From positions 310,001-374,000 of the forward strand of contig CAVOGL010000001.1 in the NCBI GenBank assembly GCA_963695415.1: a DNA stretch of 64,000 bases, written 5' to 3'. Origin of the DNA: CAVXWV01 sp963695415. Its GTDB lineage: Bacteria > Chloroflexota > Anaerolineae > Anaerolineales > UBA4823. Below the pieces are notes generated by a model, which was not told the DNA's origin, searched no databases, and was given only the letters and a program-made list of their open reading frames with translations. Shown piece by piece: positions 7,779 through 17,911 of the stretch. A program made the translations under genes and the position numbers. Numbering within the stretch: the stretch's first letter is position 1; every line of letters begins with the position of its first letter.

Positions 7779-8757
7779 CAAAAAGCTCCGGATGCAGAAT
7801 CTTCGCAACCTGCTCGAGAGCTTCCACCAAACGAGGCCCGGGCAGGCTCATAATATTCGGGTCGATCGGGTAAATATTGTTGTTCTGCACAGCAGAGATG
7901 GCTTCCCAGCCCGGACGGGCGGCAACGCTCTCAGGCGAAATCCCATAAACCGCATCTGAGAGCAGGATGAAGGCGGGGTTCAGGTCAATCAGTGATTCCA
8001 CACCTAACTGCGGGTAATCACCCTCAACAGATGCGGCAACATTCGTTCCTCCAGCCTGGTTGATGATGTAATCGATGAAGGTGCCTGCTCCCGCTGAGAA
8101 AGGATTGGAAGGATCAGTGGCATCCACTTCATAAAACACCGCAGGTGTTTCTGAAGTAACTGCCAGCGCCTCCTGAACTGCGCTGACCCGAGCAGCCAAA
8201 TCGGCAATCACGGTTTCGGTTTCGTCCGTATGACCTGTGATCGCTGCCAGCTCTCGCAAATTGGCAAATAAACCTTCGAAATCCTGCGGGTTTGACTGCC
8301 AGTAAACATTCAAACCCAGGTCGCGGAAGGTCTGGACGTGTTCTTCTGAGATAATTTGGGCAGCCACGATCAAGTCCGGCTCCAGGGCAAGGATCGCTTC
8401 AGTAGGAAGTCCTTCCCATAAAGAGCCAATACTTGGGATCTCTGCGGCAGCTTCAGGATAGACGCTGAAATCGTCCCTGCCTACCATTTGACCACCAGCG
8501 CCGATGGCGAAAAGGATCTCTGTCATGGAAGGTGAGATGGAAACAATCCTCTGAGGGAATTGGGCGAGTTCGATGGTGGCACCCAGATCATCGGTGAATA
8601 TGAGTGCTTCAACCGTTGGCTCAACTTCGACCGTTTCTTCGACGGGTGCTGCGAGCTGCGGAGTTTCGGTTGCCGCTGGCGCACACGCACTGAAAACGAG
8701 CAAGATAACCATTGTAATGAGCATCAGGGTTGTTCTGTTAAAAATTCGAGTGTTCAT
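7774..8757 (-). CDS. btuF: cobalamin-type ABC transporter substrate-binding lipoprotein
   Basis: A 327-residue protein with a signal peptide and lipobox FSAC (lipidated Cys at residue 25), followed by a short Thr/Glu-rich linker and a periplasmic-binding-protein type III fold (BtuF/FhuD/TroA class: PQRIVSISPSMTEILFAIGA, then GRDDF, then DLIVAAQ). It delivers the ligand to the permease. The riboswitch 130 bp upstream implies B12 or another corrinoid. The stop codon lies inside the last copy of the tandem repeat. Confidence 0.88.
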   Translation of the reverse strand: MNTRIFNRTTLMLITMVILLVFSACAPAATETPQLAAPVEETVEVEPTVEALIFTDDLGATIELAQFPQRIVSISPSMTEILFAIGAGGQMVGRDDFSVYPEAAAEIPSIGSLWEGLPTEAILALEPDLIVAAQIISEEHVQTFRDLGLNVYWQSNPQDFEGLFANLRELAAITGHTDETETVIADLAARVSAVQEALAVTSETPAVFYEVDATDPSNPFSAGAGTFIDYIINQAGGTNVAASVEGDYPQLGVESLIDLNPAFILLSDAVYGISPESVAARPGWEAISAVQNNNIYPIDPNIMSLPGPRLVEALEQVAKILHPELFE

Positions 8758-8792
8758 ATAATAAATCTCCTGAGAAATAGTCGTGTATGATG

Positions 8793-8819
8793 AAAAAACC
8801 TCTGCCCGTGTGGCAGAGG
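8793..8819 (-). terminator. intrinsic terminator, expression platform of the riboswitch
   Basis: On the minus strand CCTCTGCC-loop-GGCAGAGG (8819-8799) is followed by six U's (8798-8793). It lies between the riboswitch and btuF, where B12 binding would favour termination. Confidence 0.85.
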
Positions 8820-8888
8820 TCAGGTGAAATTATGTCGCTGGTAGTATCGTCATGATCACACTCCTTTTCCACGAGGTCCGTGATAATC

Positions 8889-9032
8889 GGGTTGAGGTGG
8901 TCGACCTGGCTGCATAAGAAAAAAACCTTCCTTATGTTACAGTTGCGGGACAGCGCCGGACTCCTGATCGGTGATCAGCCACCGGCTTCGCGCTTATGCC
9001 CTCCCATCCGGGGGAATTGGGCACCTCAAACC
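8889..9032 (-). promoter_or_regulatory. cobalamin (AdoCbl) riboswitch
   Basis: Read on the minus strand, this segment carries the B12-box core GCGCTGTCCCGCAACTGTAA, preceded by GAAGCCGGTGGCTGATCACC, and near the 3' end AGCCAGGTCGACCACC. The ends form a P1 stem (GGTTTGAGGTG with CACCTCAACCC, one mismatch). These match the conserved landmarks of class-I cobalamin riboswitches. With the downstream terminator it should turn btuF (and probably btuCD) off when corrinoid is plentiful. Confidence 0.93.
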
Positions 9033-9255
9033 GTATTCAGTTGAACACTCATTTTACTTTATTTTGCGATTATTGGGAAAAAATCACACGGATTATTCAG
9101 ATTTTTCAGATCATGAAATGGGCGCAATTTTCTTTTATTCGTTACTTGATCCTTGCCTGGATTAACCATCGGTCTACAGAATTGACCCAGAAGGGTCATA
9201 CAAATCTTGATATAAAAGATGTTATGATATTTTTGATCTTTACAGGAATTATTAG

Positions 9256-10773
9256 ATGGCTCACGTTTCACAGAAATTAAAGAACTCTTTCGAAGGCGCA
9301 CTGGCTGGCGGTGGTGATCCCGCAACCTCGCCGCTGTATGTTTTTGGACCATTTCTCAAGTTGATCGTCGTAGCTGGAGTGGCATCGATCACTTTTGGCG
9401 CTTCCATCTGGCTTGCCGTGCTGACCATTGCTGTGGTGTCAGCGATGTACCGCCTGGTGATGCTCTGGGTGACGGATGGCAGCGGCGGCAGCGGTCTCAG
9501 CGAGGAAGAATTCGGCGGTTGGGCAGTTAAAGTCAACGCTGCGATCACTTTCATCGAATACACCCTGACTTTCCTGGTAAGTATGGCTGCCATGGTCACA
9601 TTCATTGCAGACCGGCTTCCAGTTTTAAACCAAACCATCTTTGGCATACCGTTGTTCAACTACCGAAAGCTGGTGGCAATCCTGCTGAGCATACTGACTG
9701 GCTGGCTGGTAAACCGGGGTCCCAAAATGGCAGCCAGAGCATTTGGACCGGCGACAGCCGGGGTGCTCCTGCTGCTCTGGGCAATGATCTTTTCGAGCAT
9801 CTTGTATTTCGGCGGTATCCGACTGCCTGCCCTTGACATCCGCGCTTTTACGGAGGAGCTGCATTTCACCATTGGCGGGTATGTACGCATACTGGCTGTG
9901 ATGACCGGGATCGAAGTTTTCGCAAACCTCGTAGCAGCGTACCAGGGGAAACCGGAGGTGAAAAGCCGGAAGGCTTTCAACAGCCTGTTGATCATCATGG
10001 GCACAACAGCCGTGACCATGCTCATCGTTGGACCTGCCATTTTCTCGCTATCAGACCCGACCAATTCGGAAGTTTCTGTCTTCACCCAGACAATGGACAA
10101 GTTACTGCCTGCACCGGTTGCATACGCTGGCACCCTGGTGGGAATTGCGGTTCTAATGTCCGCATCCGCTGCAAGCGCCCAGGGGCTGCAGAACCTTGCT
10201 TTGGGGCTGCGCAGAAGGCACTACATCCCCCCGAACCTGGGTAAGCGAAATGCCTTTGGTGTGGCAGATAAGCCAGTATGGATTGAAGTGGGTATCGTCA
10301 GCCTGTGTTTTATGTTTTTGGGTACACACGAAGAGACTTACCTGGCGATCTATGCAGCGGGAGTTTTTATCCTGTTGAGTATGACAGGCTGGGCAGTAAC
10401 CAGACGGCTTGTGCGTGAGATCCGCGAAAAATTCAGCCCCGGAAAAGGCGCAATGACGGTTGGGACGATCATTGCCGCAATCCTCACAACCGGGGCAGCG
10501 GGTTTGATTTTTTACGAGCGTTTTTTTGAAGGCGCCTGGACATACTTCATCTTCATTCCATTATTGTTTGCAATATTTACGCTTACGCGTAACCAGCTGG
10601 GTGATCCCACACCAGAAGAGGATTACCTGGGTCAACTCGATGCTGCCCAGCTTGCTGGTTTCGGCTTTGGACAGGTACCGATCTCTAGTAATAAACCTCG
10701 TCTCGCGTATTATCCCGAGCCCTACCGAATACTCCTGGCACCCGGCGCCCATAGAAAAAAGCCGCTGGCGTAA
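9256..10773 (+). CDS. APC-superfamily amino acid/cation permease
   Basis: A 505-residue permease with about 12 membrane segments. The N-terminal GGGDPATSPLYVFGP motif before the first helix recalls the G-T-SPLYV motif of KUP/APC carriers; the rest fits the amino-acid/polyamine/organocation superfamily. The substrate is not clear. The C-terminal ~50 residues are hydrophilic and cytoplasmic. AGGA lies 9 nt before the ATG. A universal stress protein gene follows within 10 bp, an arrangement often seen for transporters regulated by a nucleotide-binding Usp partner. Confidence 0.75.
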   Translation: MAHVSQKLKNSFEGALAGGGDPATSPLYVFGPFLKLIVVAGVASITFGASIWLAVLTIAVVSAMYRLVMLWVTDGSGGSGLSEEEFGGWAVKVNAAITFIEYTLTFLVSMAAMVTFIADRLPVLNQTIFGIPLFNYRKLVAILLSILTGWLVNRGPKMAARAFGPATAGVLLLLWAMIFSSILYFGGIRLPALDIRAFTEELHFTIGGYVRILAVMTGIEVFANLVAAYQGKPEVKSRKAFNSLLIIMGTTAVTMLIVGPAIFSLSDPTNSEVSVFTQTMDKLLPAPVAYAGTLVGIAVLMSASAASAQGLQNLALGLRRRHYIPPNLGKRNAFGVADKPVWIEVGIVSLCFMFLGTHEETYLAIYAAGVFILLSMTGWAVTRRLVREIREKFSPGKGAMTVGTIIAAILTTGAAGLIFYERFFEGAWTYFIFIPLLFAIFTLTRNQLGDPTPEEDYLGQLDAAQLAGFGFGQVPISSNKPRLAYYPEPYRILLAPGAHRKKPLA

Positions 10774-10780
10774 CCTTAAA

Positions 10781-11715
10781 GTGCATATCAAGCACCTCGT
10801 TGTTCTACTTGATGGTTCAAATTATGCTGAATACGCAGTGCCAATTGCGCGTTCAATCTGCCTTACGACGGGCGCACAGTTAACCTTGCTGAGTGCAGAA
10901 CGCGTCCCCAAACTTTCGACTGGTGAAATTTCTACTGACATTGAGGCAACAACCTCCATTGAAGCTGGTTCTGGAGACCATGACATTGAAATCGGATACA
11001 CCGACTTAGAAAAATACCTGCACGACCTCTCTGATCAGCTGGCGCGTGATCACATCAAAGTCAATTATGCGATCCGCACTGGTTCAGCATCCCATGTGAC
11101 AGAGGAATTCCTGCACCAGAACTCAATCGACCTTGTGATCACTTCGACTCGCGGAAAATCGGGGGAACACCACTGGATTACCGGTGGTCTCTCTCAAAAA
11201 CTGATCCAGAGAATCGAGATACCTGTCCTGTTGGTGCAGTGTAATGGCAACCTTGATACTCCACCGACAGGTATCGAGCGCATCCTGGTATCTCTGGATG
11301 GATCCATTTTTTCAGAAAGTGTGCTCCCATATGCCCGCGCCCTGGCAAAGGCTTTTGGATCGGAACTTATTCTGCTGACGGTGCCTCAGGTTCCGGAAGT
11401 TGAGGATTACCGAGCCGCTCCGGATGTCATCGAGTTTATCCGCCTGAAAGCAGAGGATAATATGTGCAACTTCCTCAGCGCAGTTGCCAGAGACCTGGGA
11501 AGTGAAGGCATCGATGTCAGACCGATTGTTACCGGATCGATACCGACCAGCACGATCGTTTCGGTAGCGGAGCAAGAAAAAGCTGATATGGTCATGCTGA
11601 CATCGCGGGTAGAGGGCGGATTGGGCTGGTCATGATGGGCAGTGTCGCCCAGCGCGTTATCCAGAACACGGACCTGATGGTATTCCTGGTGCCAATCAAC
11701 TGGAAATCAAAATAA
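10781..11715 (+). CDS. tandem universal stress protein (UspA x2), frameshifted near C-terminus
   Basis: Two UspA domains: about residues 1-145 (HLVVLLDGSNYAEYAVPIAR ... TSTRGKSGEHHW) and 165-310 (ILVSLDGSIFSESVLPYAR ... MLTSRVEGG). These domains bind ATP or AMP in known members. A GTG at 10781 is proposed as start, as homology begins there; the frame is open upstream into the permease, so the start is uncertain. A one-base slip at about 11629-11632 separates the last 28 codons (MMGSVAQRVIQ ... to 11715), which encode the conserved final Usp helix and strand. It probably regulates the upstream permease. Confidence 0.75.
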
Positions 11716-11776
11716 CAACTCGAGTTGTCAGGCAAATTCCCTGTCAGGCAAATTCCCTGGACAGATTGTTCGGACT

Positions 11777-12706
11777 TTATTCTACTTCCAGGTCCCATTT
11801 GTGGAGCAGAGCAGGCGTCACTCCAGCGCCACCACAAACGATGACGACAACTGGATCACGCGATTGTACAGGCACTGCCTTGTCATAAATTGCTGCCAGA
11901 GCTGCCCCACAGGCTGGTTCTACCAGGATGCGATGGTCGCTGGCAAAATTGAGGCACGCATCAACAGCCTGGCGGTCTGATACGACCCAGGGGATAATTT
12001 CGTGTCGGGTGATCCAATCCATGAGCACAGGTGTAACCGTTCGCGCTCCCAAGGTTGTTGCGATTGAGGTGATTGCCGGGAGGGTAATCAGACGCCCAGC
12101 CTTAATTGAACCGGCAAACGACGCCGTGCCTTCAGTCTCAACCGCGAGTACCGGCACGTCTTCCCAGCCAATCCTGTGCAGACCGATGAGCAGTCCTGCC
12201 AGCAGCCCGCCACCACCAACAGAAACCACCAGCATACCTGGCTTTGTGCCTTGATCTGCCAGCTCTGTAACGATGCTGGAATGACCTTCCCAAATCAAGG
12301 GATCGTCAAAGGGGTGAACATATGCCGCACCCTCCTGCGATGCAAGCTGGAGTGCATGCCTGTGTGCATCGTCCCACGCATCACCGTAGATGATCAATTC
12401 AGCACCTTCTGCGAGGATCAATTCACGAGACCGTGAAGATGTACTTAAAGGCGCAACCACGGTTGCACTCATGCCTAATAACCTGCTGGCATACGCCACG
12501 GCGTAACCGGCATTTCCTCCCGATGAACATACTACTGACCGGGTGCCGGCATCATAAAATGATTTACAGATCAAACCCATGCCTCGGGCTTTGAATGAAC
12601 CAACCGGTTGGAAAGCTTCCATCTTCAGGTATACGGAAGAACCCAGATGGTGGCTCAGCGGGGTCGAAAACCAGAGTGGAGTTTGGATATAGAGCGGTTG
12701 TGTCAT
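11777..12706 (-). CDS. PLP-dependent L-serine/L-threonine dehydratase
   Basis: A 309-residue fold-type II PLP enzyme. The PLP lysine lies in PVGSFKARG (about residues 35-43), the substrate loop is SSGGNAG (62-68), and the phosphate-binding Gly-rich loop is SVGGGGLLAG. The layout is closest to the short serine dehydratase branch (L-Ser to pyruvate plus ammonia, also L-Thr to 2-oxobutyrate) and lacks an ACT regulatory domain. It converges with the Usp gene. A role in amino acid catabolism is likely. Confidence 0.82.
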   Translation of the reverse strand: MTQPLYIQTPLWFSTPLSHHLGSSVYLKMEAFQPVGSFKARGMGLICKSFYDAGTRSVVCSSGGNAGYAVAYASRLLGMSATVVAPLSTSSRSRELILAEGAELIIYGDAWDDAHRHALQLASQEGAAYVHPFDDPLIWEGHSSIVTELADQGTKPGMLVVSVGGGGLLAGLLIGLHRIGWEDVPVLAVETEGTASFAGSIKAGRLITLPAITSIATTLGARTVTPVLMDWITRHEIIPWVVSDRQAVDACLNFASDHRILVEPACGAALAAIYDKAVPVQSRDPVVVIVCGGAGVTPALLHKWDLEVE

Positions 12707-12911
12707 TTATGGGAATGATAATAATCGATAAAAAGGCATTCGTGCATAAGGAAAGGAAGCATAGGAGATAATAATCACCAAATTGTGAAAAATGTGGAAG
12801 AATTCCGTAACCACAGATGAAATTAGGGGTTGTTAATCATTGGACAGGCGTCTTTTACCGCCATCCAAATTATATTCAATCTTATTTTTTTATGAAAGGA
12901 AGGAGTAAAAA

Positions 12912-13427
12912 ATGTTAGACGACGTGAAAGGTGAACGCCTGGTACTTTTGTTCGGAGGCATCGTCTCCCTGATCTTTGGTATCCTGCTTTTTGTCTACAC
13001 CAAAGAAGCGCTGGCGCTGGTGATGCTGCTGGTTGGGTTAGGCTGGCTAATCCAGGGCATATTCTCGGTTCTATCCATTTTTGTGGATAAAACGAACTGG
13101 GGATGGAGCCTGGCTGGCGGTGTGTTAGGGATCGTTGCTGGTTGGTTTGTTTTGACGAACCCCGTTGCAGGTGCTGGCATCGCCGTGGTTCTCTTTGCGA
13201 TCATCCTCGGTATCTTTGGTGTATTGATCGGGGCTGTCGCATTGATCGCTGCTTTCCAGGGCGGTGGCTGGGGATCAGGATTATTTGGCGCAATCAGCCT
13301 GATCATCGGACTCCTCTTGATTTTCAACTCCGTGATTGGCGCCGAAGTCATCGTCTGGTTAACCGCTGCTTTGCTGGTCGTCCAGGGTCTCGTCGGAGTG
13401 GGGATGGGATTATTCCGCAAGGGATAA
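12912..13427 (+). CDS. HdeD/DUF308-family membrane protein
   Basis: A 171-residue protein with six predicted membrane helices in three similar pairs, typical of the HdeD-like DUF308 family (repeated GI.L...G..LL and NP..G motifs; VLTNPVAGAGIAVVL). The E. coli namesake is linked to acid stress, but the biochemical role of the family is unknown. GGAAGGAG lies just upstream of the ATG. A perfect 14-bp terminator hairpin follows the stop codon. Confidence 0.82.
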   Translation: MLDDVKGERLVLLFGGIVSLIFGILLFVYTKEALALVMLLVGLGWLIQGIFSVLSIFVDKTNWGWSLAGGVLGIVAGWFVLTNPVAGAGIAVVLFAIILGIFGVLIGAVALIAAFQGGGWGSGLFGAISLIIGLLLIFNSVIGAEVIVWLTAALLVVQGLVGVGMGLFRKG

Positions 13428-13446
13428 CCGCTCAGATATATACCTT

Positions 13447-13479
13447 AGACTCGAAGGATTTTAATAATCCTTCGAGTCT
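13447..13479. terminator. terminator hairpin between convergent genes
   Basis: AGACTCGAAGGATT / AATCCTTCGAGTCT, a 14-bp perfect stem with loop TTAAT, followed on the plus strand by ATTTATTT. It lies between the DUF308 gene and the convergent amidase gene. Confidence 0.8.
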
Positions 13480-13485
13480 ATTTAT

Positions 13486-15164
13486 TTAATTTCTCAGCAG
13501 GTCGAAGAATACCCCAGGGCGTTTTCGATCGAGCGCCTTTTCTGCCGTATAAGCTATGCGCAATAGCGTCTTTTCATCCCAAAATCTTCCCATTGCCTGC
13601 ATGCCGACTGGCATCCCGGCAGGATCATATCCAGCCGGGAAACTGATCGCAGGATAACCAGCCAGGTTCGCAGGGAAAGCATAGCGCATTTTTTCGGTTG
13701 TGGTTGAAAGGTCCGACCAGCCAACCGCTTCACTGCCTGGAGGAACCAGCGGGGCTGTTATGGCCGTTGTCGGCGTCAGGATTGCATCCACCTTTTTGAA
13801 CGCCTCCCCAAAAATCTTCATGGCAACCGTGCGCACCCTTTGGGCTGTGATGTAATCACTTGAAGAAAAAGCCTGGGATAATGCCAGTGTCACGCGCGTT
13901 GGGGCACTCAATTCTTCGACTTTTTCGGGATAATTGTTGATGTGAGACGCCTGCTCACTGACGATTGTCACTGCATGGGCGATGCGCATGGCATCCAGGC
14001 TGCCGATCTCCACATCGACTATCCTTGCACCGGCTTCTTTCAGCCGTTCAACCATCTGATTACACGCATCAACTACCGGCGCATCGGCATGCTCGAACCA
14101 GGGTTTGTAAATGCCCAGGACGAGGTCAGAAAGATCGGAGTTATTCCACCCGTGCAAATCGAGAGTCGGCTGGTTTAGTGAGCGCGGATCCGTCGGATCA
14201 GGACCTGCCATCATGGCAAAAGCATAAGCAACATCCTCCACAGTCGCGCCTATGGGTCCAATTACATCCACGCTGGGGCACAACGGGATCACACACGAAC
14301 TCACTCACCCTGCCAAAGGTAGGCTTCAAACCAACCACACCACAAAATGCGGAAGGGATGCGGATTGATCCCCCACCATCACAGCCAAACCCAACCGGGC
14401 ACAAGCCTGAACTGACCGCAGCGCCCGGTCCACTGGAACTGCCCCCAGAGTCATGTGCCAGGTTGAACGGGTTCCTAACCGTCCCAAAGTGGGCGTTGAA
14501 ACCACTGGGATCCAGTCCAATCTCGTTCATGTTCCCCTTTCCGAGAAACAAGGCACCGGCAGACGCGCATTCTGGCGATGGGGAAATTGTCTTCCTCTGG
14601 TCCTACTGCCAGGAAAGTGGTCCCGACGTGGGTGTTGTAGGGAGCAAGGTTTAATTCATCCTTGACGATCACCGGGACGCCGTCGAAAAGACTGAGAGGT
14701 CTCCCAGTTTGGAAGCGTTCTGTCGATTCTCGGGCTTGAGCCAGTACAGCTTCTCTATCGACCTTGATGAATGCGCGCAGTGGGGGATTGAGCCTATCAC
14801 TCGCTTCGATCATGCCCAAAGCCTTTTCGGCAACTTCCAGCGGGGTTGTTTCACCGCTGCGGTAGGCGACGGCGAAATCGCGGACTGTATGGTAAATGAT
14901 TCCAAACTCATACTCTCCCAGGAATTGTTCCACTTCAGCAATTGATAACAATTGAGGTTCTGATCCCGCAGGATCTTCAAGAGGATACAGGGTTGGATCA
15001 ACCGATATTTTCAGGTTTTTTAACTTTACAATCCCCCCTTGCTTGAGCAAATTCGGAAGTATAAGATTGCGTGTGAGTTTGCGATCCAGCAATGCAGCGA
15101 ATATCGCCAGCATGGTTCCTTTTAATACGGGTAGTTTCAAGGAACTAAGGTCATATTCAGTCAT
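13486..15164 (-). CDS. amidase-signature-family hydrolase, two frameshifts as sequenced
   Basis: Three overlapping pieces (14475-15164, 14198-14551, 13486-14304) make one amidase of about 560 residues. Ser-cisSer-Lys triad elements are visible: Lys in PVIVKDE, the Gly/Ser-rich DSGGSSSGPGAAV, and the nucleophile region GCDGGGSIRIP. An N-terminal extension of about 100 residues resembles long fatty-acid-amide-hydrolase-like members. The frames rejoin with one extra base near 14562 (giving MRSAGALFLGKGNM) and another near 14300 (before VIPLCPSVDVIGPIGATVEDVA). An AGAGG precedes the ATG. It may hydrolyse an amide or act on a nitrile-derived substrate; no glutamyl-tRNA amidotransferase partners are nearby. 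Confidence 0.8.
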
Positions 15165-15230
15165 TTTTTGCCTCTTTTTTATTGGATTTCAGCATAATAC
15201 CAGGGATGAAAAAGCCTTTTAGAAGTATGT

Positions 15231-15236
15231 TAAAAT
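15231..15236 (+). promoter_or_regulatory. candidate leaderless -10 box (glutaredoxin-like gene)
   Basis: TAAAAT, exactly 6 nt before the GTG start at 15243; no ribosome-binding site is present. Confidence 0.45.
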
Positions 15237-15242
15237 CACCCG

Positions 15243-15590
15243 GTGAACGAAAAAATTATTGTATATGGTCATCCTGCCTGTCCGCAGCTGCCCCCTGTTC
15301 TTATGGCGCTACGCCTTTCAAAAATTCCTTATGATTATATCAACATTCACCAGGATTCTGCCGCGGCTGAAAGGGTGAGGTCGATCAACCATGGATTTGA
15401 GAGTGTCCCTACTCTTGTGTTCCAAGACGGGAGCAGCCTGACGGAGCCCTCCGCTGGGGCATTGAGGGAAAAACTGGTCTCCGCCGGTTACAGGTTGACC
15501 CCACTCGCTTACCTTGCCGGGAACCTTTGGCTGATATTAATCGGGTTATTCATTTTGATAGCGGTATTAAGGTTATTAGGCGTGCTGTAA
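15243..15590 (+). CDS. membrane-tethered glutaredoxin-like protein
   Basis: A 115-residue protein with a glutaredoxin/thioredoxin-fold domain (about residues 1-80: IIVYGHPACPQL, SVPTLVF with the cis-Pro, and DGSSLTEPS) followed by one C-terminal transmembrane helix (about 90-112). The active site reads C-P-Q-L, so only one of the two usual redox cysteines is present (monothiol type). The domain would face the cytoplasm. Start is GTG, with a leaderless-type TAAAAT box. Partner and substrate are unknown. Confidence 0.72.
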   Translation: MNEKIIVYGHPACPQLPPVLMALRLSKIPYDYINIHQDSAAAERVRSINHGFESVPTLVFQDGSSLTEPSAGALREKLVSAGYRLTPLAYLAGNLWLILIGLFILIAVLRLLGVL

Positions 15591-15664
15591 AACTTAGAGC
15601 CAAGCGTTATTGAATTAACCGAGACGTAATCGATACGAACTAGCAACCAAATTGATGACTCAAG

Positions 15665-16924
15665 GTGCGGTTATTGGAACTTAATAACAATCAACTTCCT
15701 AAATCCACTTCCATCAAGAGCTTGCCGCGCAATGTTTGGGCAGTGGGAGTCACCAGTTTCCTGATGGACGTCTCCAGCGAGATGGTCATCTATATCTTGC
15801 CTTTATTCCTGGCAAACGTCCTCGGTGTGCAAACCAGCATCATCGGTTTGATCGAGGGGATTGCTGAAGCCACCGCGAGCCTGGTTAAATTAATCTCGGG
15901 CTGGCTTTCTGACAAATCAGGCGGGAGAAAGTGGATCGCAGTAACAGGATATGCCTTCTCTGCTTTGACCAAGCCATTTTTCTTGTTCGCCAGCACATGG
16001 GTCATTGTCGCCGCGGTTCGCTGGATTGACCGGATCGGTAAAGGTATACGCACGGCTCCTCGCGATGCCCTTGTTGCTGATTCTGTTTCCGAGAAAAACC
16101 GCGGTCTGGCGTTTGGATTTCACCGGGCAATGGACACAGCCGGGGCAATGCTCGGTTTATTGATCGCCCTGTTTGTCGTATGGCTAACTCAACAATCATC
16201 ATTAACCCTTTCAAGGATAACGTTTCAATATATCGTGATCATCAGCATTATCCCAGCCATACTCGCTGTGCTTACCCTGGCAATCGGGGCTAAAGATGTC
16301 CAGGTAGAAGGCGCCCGAAAACCTCCGCACTTTACATTGAAGGGTCTCGGTCGACCATTTTCGATTTTTCTTGTGATCGTCTCATTCTTCTATCTGGGAA
16401 ACTCTTCCGACGCATTCCTGGTCCTGCGGGCTCAGAACCTTGGCGTACCAGTCACAGGTATCCTCTTGATGCTGGTGTCTTTCAACCTGGTGTATTCGAT
16501 AGTTTCCACACCAGCAGGGTCACTTTCTGACCGCATAGGTCGCAGGAAACTGATCATTGGCGGATGGCTGGTATATGCTTTGATCTATTTCGGATTTGGA
16601 TTGTCGCAGCTATCCTGGCAAGTATGGCTGCTTTTTGTCATCTACGGGATATATTACGGGATGGCGTATGGGACTGCAAATGCTCTCGTTGCAGACCTGG
16701 TTCCTGAGCACCTGCGCGGGACCGCATATGGCACATATCATGCAGTCATCGGCATCCTGGCGTTCCCGGCGTCACTCATAGCTGGTTTACTCTGGCAATA
16801 CATTTCCCCCTCTGCCCCATTCTACTTTGGCAGCGCGATGGCGCTTATCGCTTCCTTGTTGATGCTGGTCTGGAATCCTTCACAAGGAAAAGAACTGGCT
16901 GCCAAAACCTACCCTGGAACATAA
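15665..16924 (+). CDS. MFS transporter
   Basis: A 419-residue major facilitator with about 12 membrane helices. The cytoplasmic loop 2-3 motif GWLSDKSGGRKW and its second-half counterpart GSLSDRIGRRKL are clear, and RIGKGIRTAPRDALVAD is typical of a bacterial MFS subgroup annotated as drug or nitrate-like efflux carriers. The transported substrate is unknown. The GTG start at 15665 is weakly supported (no clear ribosome-binding site); the protein could begin at a nearby TTG. The preceding gene ends 75 bp upstream, so the two may be co-transcribed. Confidence 0.8.
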   Translation: MRLLELNNNQLPKSTSIKSLPRNVWAVGVTSFLMDVSSEMVIYILPLFLANVLGVQTSIIGLIEGIAEATASLVKLISGWLSDKSGGRKWIAVTGYAFSALTKPFFLFASTWVIVAAVRWIDRIGKGIRTAPRDALVADSVSEKNRGLAFGFHRAMDTAGAMLGLLIALFVVWLTQQSSLTLSRITFQYIVIISIIPAILAVLTLAIGAKDVQVEGARKPPHFTLKGLGRPFSIFLVIVSFFYLGNSSDAFLVLRAQNLGVPVTGILLMLVSFNLVYSIVSTPAGSLSDRIGRRKLIIGGWLVYALIYFGFGLSQLSWQVWLLFVIYGIYYGMAYGTANALVADLVPEHLRGTAYGTYHAVIGILAFPASLIAGLLWQYISPSAPFYFGSAMALIASLLMLVWNPSQGKELAAKTYPGT

Positions 16925-16948
16925 TCTGAGGGAATCCCACCAGGATCC

Positions 16949-17911
16949 TTACCGCAGGTAGTTGACTTGTTCTCTCGTTAAAATAATGTTGCTTGCGGTT
17001 AAGCAATCCTTCAATTGATCGATGGACTTTGGACCAATGATGGGGAACGTGGGGAATGGTTGAGATGTCAGGTAGCCCAGGACAAGCTGGGTGATCGTCA
17101 TCCCGCTTTCTTTGCGTAAAGCCTCCAGCTTGAGCTGTCTTTCCTCTGTGACTTCATTCCAATACCAGGATACAAGATTGGACGGCAGTTTTTCAACGCC
17201 TCCTGTCGCCAACTTGTGGAACACACCATTCGCCTGGCTGGAATAGGGTATAGCAGCAATTTGACTCTCATTGTGGAATTGCCATAATTCATCGGTCATA
17301 AACGCAATTGTTTTGTCACCAAATCCATCTTTATTCACCTGCGCCAGGCTCCACAAATTCTGGACTGCACAAAATGATTGGACTTGCACCCTTCGGGCAT
17401 ATTCACCCGCCTGCTGTAATCGCCGGATGCCCCAATTGGAAAAACCAAAATAACGGATTTTTCCTGCCTGCACTTGCTCCTGAAGCGTTTCCATGATCTC
17501 AGCGACAGGTCGGGTTACATCATCTCGGTGCAGCCAGTACAGGTCGATCACATCCGTTTGCAGGTGTTGTAAACTGGAATCGAGATCAGAGACGATCTCT
17601 TCAGGAGACAGTCTGGGGATGTGCATACTGTCCATGTCCGGGTGAGCGCCTTTGGTCGCCAGGATAACGTTCTGGCGGTTGTTTCTTGATTTCATCCACA
17701 CGCCGATCAGTTTCTCACTGCGGCTTTTTTCCCCTGGTATCCAGTCATTATAAATCTTCGCTGTATCGATGAAATCCCCTCCTCTCTCGATAAACAAATC
17801 AAGCATCTGCAGAGCAGTATCGTGGTCAACCCCGGCGCCAAAATCGCCAGTTCCAAGACATAATTGGGAGGCTTCAAGGTCTGTCCCGGGAATCTTCGTT
17901 GTGAGCATCAT
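16949..17911 (-). CDS. aldo/keto reductase
   Basis: A 320-residue NADPH-dependent aldo/keto reductase. Tetrad elements are visible: Asp and Tyr in FIDTAKIY, Lys in LATKGAHP, and His in LYWLHRDD, and the NADPH-binding C-terminal segment GPKSIDQL is present. The substrate is unknown. Its start overlaps the stop of the upstream membrane-protein gene (ATGA at 17908-17911), indicating translational coupling. Confidence 0.85.
   Translation of the reverse strand: MMLTTKIPGTDLEASQLCLGTGDFGAGVDHDTALQMLDLFIERGGDFIDTAKIYNDWIPGEKSRSEKLIGVWMKSRNNRQNVILATKGAHPDMDSMHIPRLSPEEIVSDLDSSLQHLQTDVIDLYWLHRDDVTRPVAEIMETLQEQVQAGKIRYFGFSNWGIRRLQQAGEYARRVQVQSFCAVQNLWSLAQVNKDGFGDKTIAFMTDELWQFHNESQIAAIPYSSQANGVFHKLATGGVEKLPSNLVSWYWNEVTEERQLKLEALRKESGMTITQLVLGYLTSQPFPTFPIIGPKSIDQLKDCLTASNIILTREQVNYLR

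Noticed and set aside
14475..14654. Plus-strand ORFs across the amidase
   Set aside because: Shadows of the frameshifted amidase on the minus strand.
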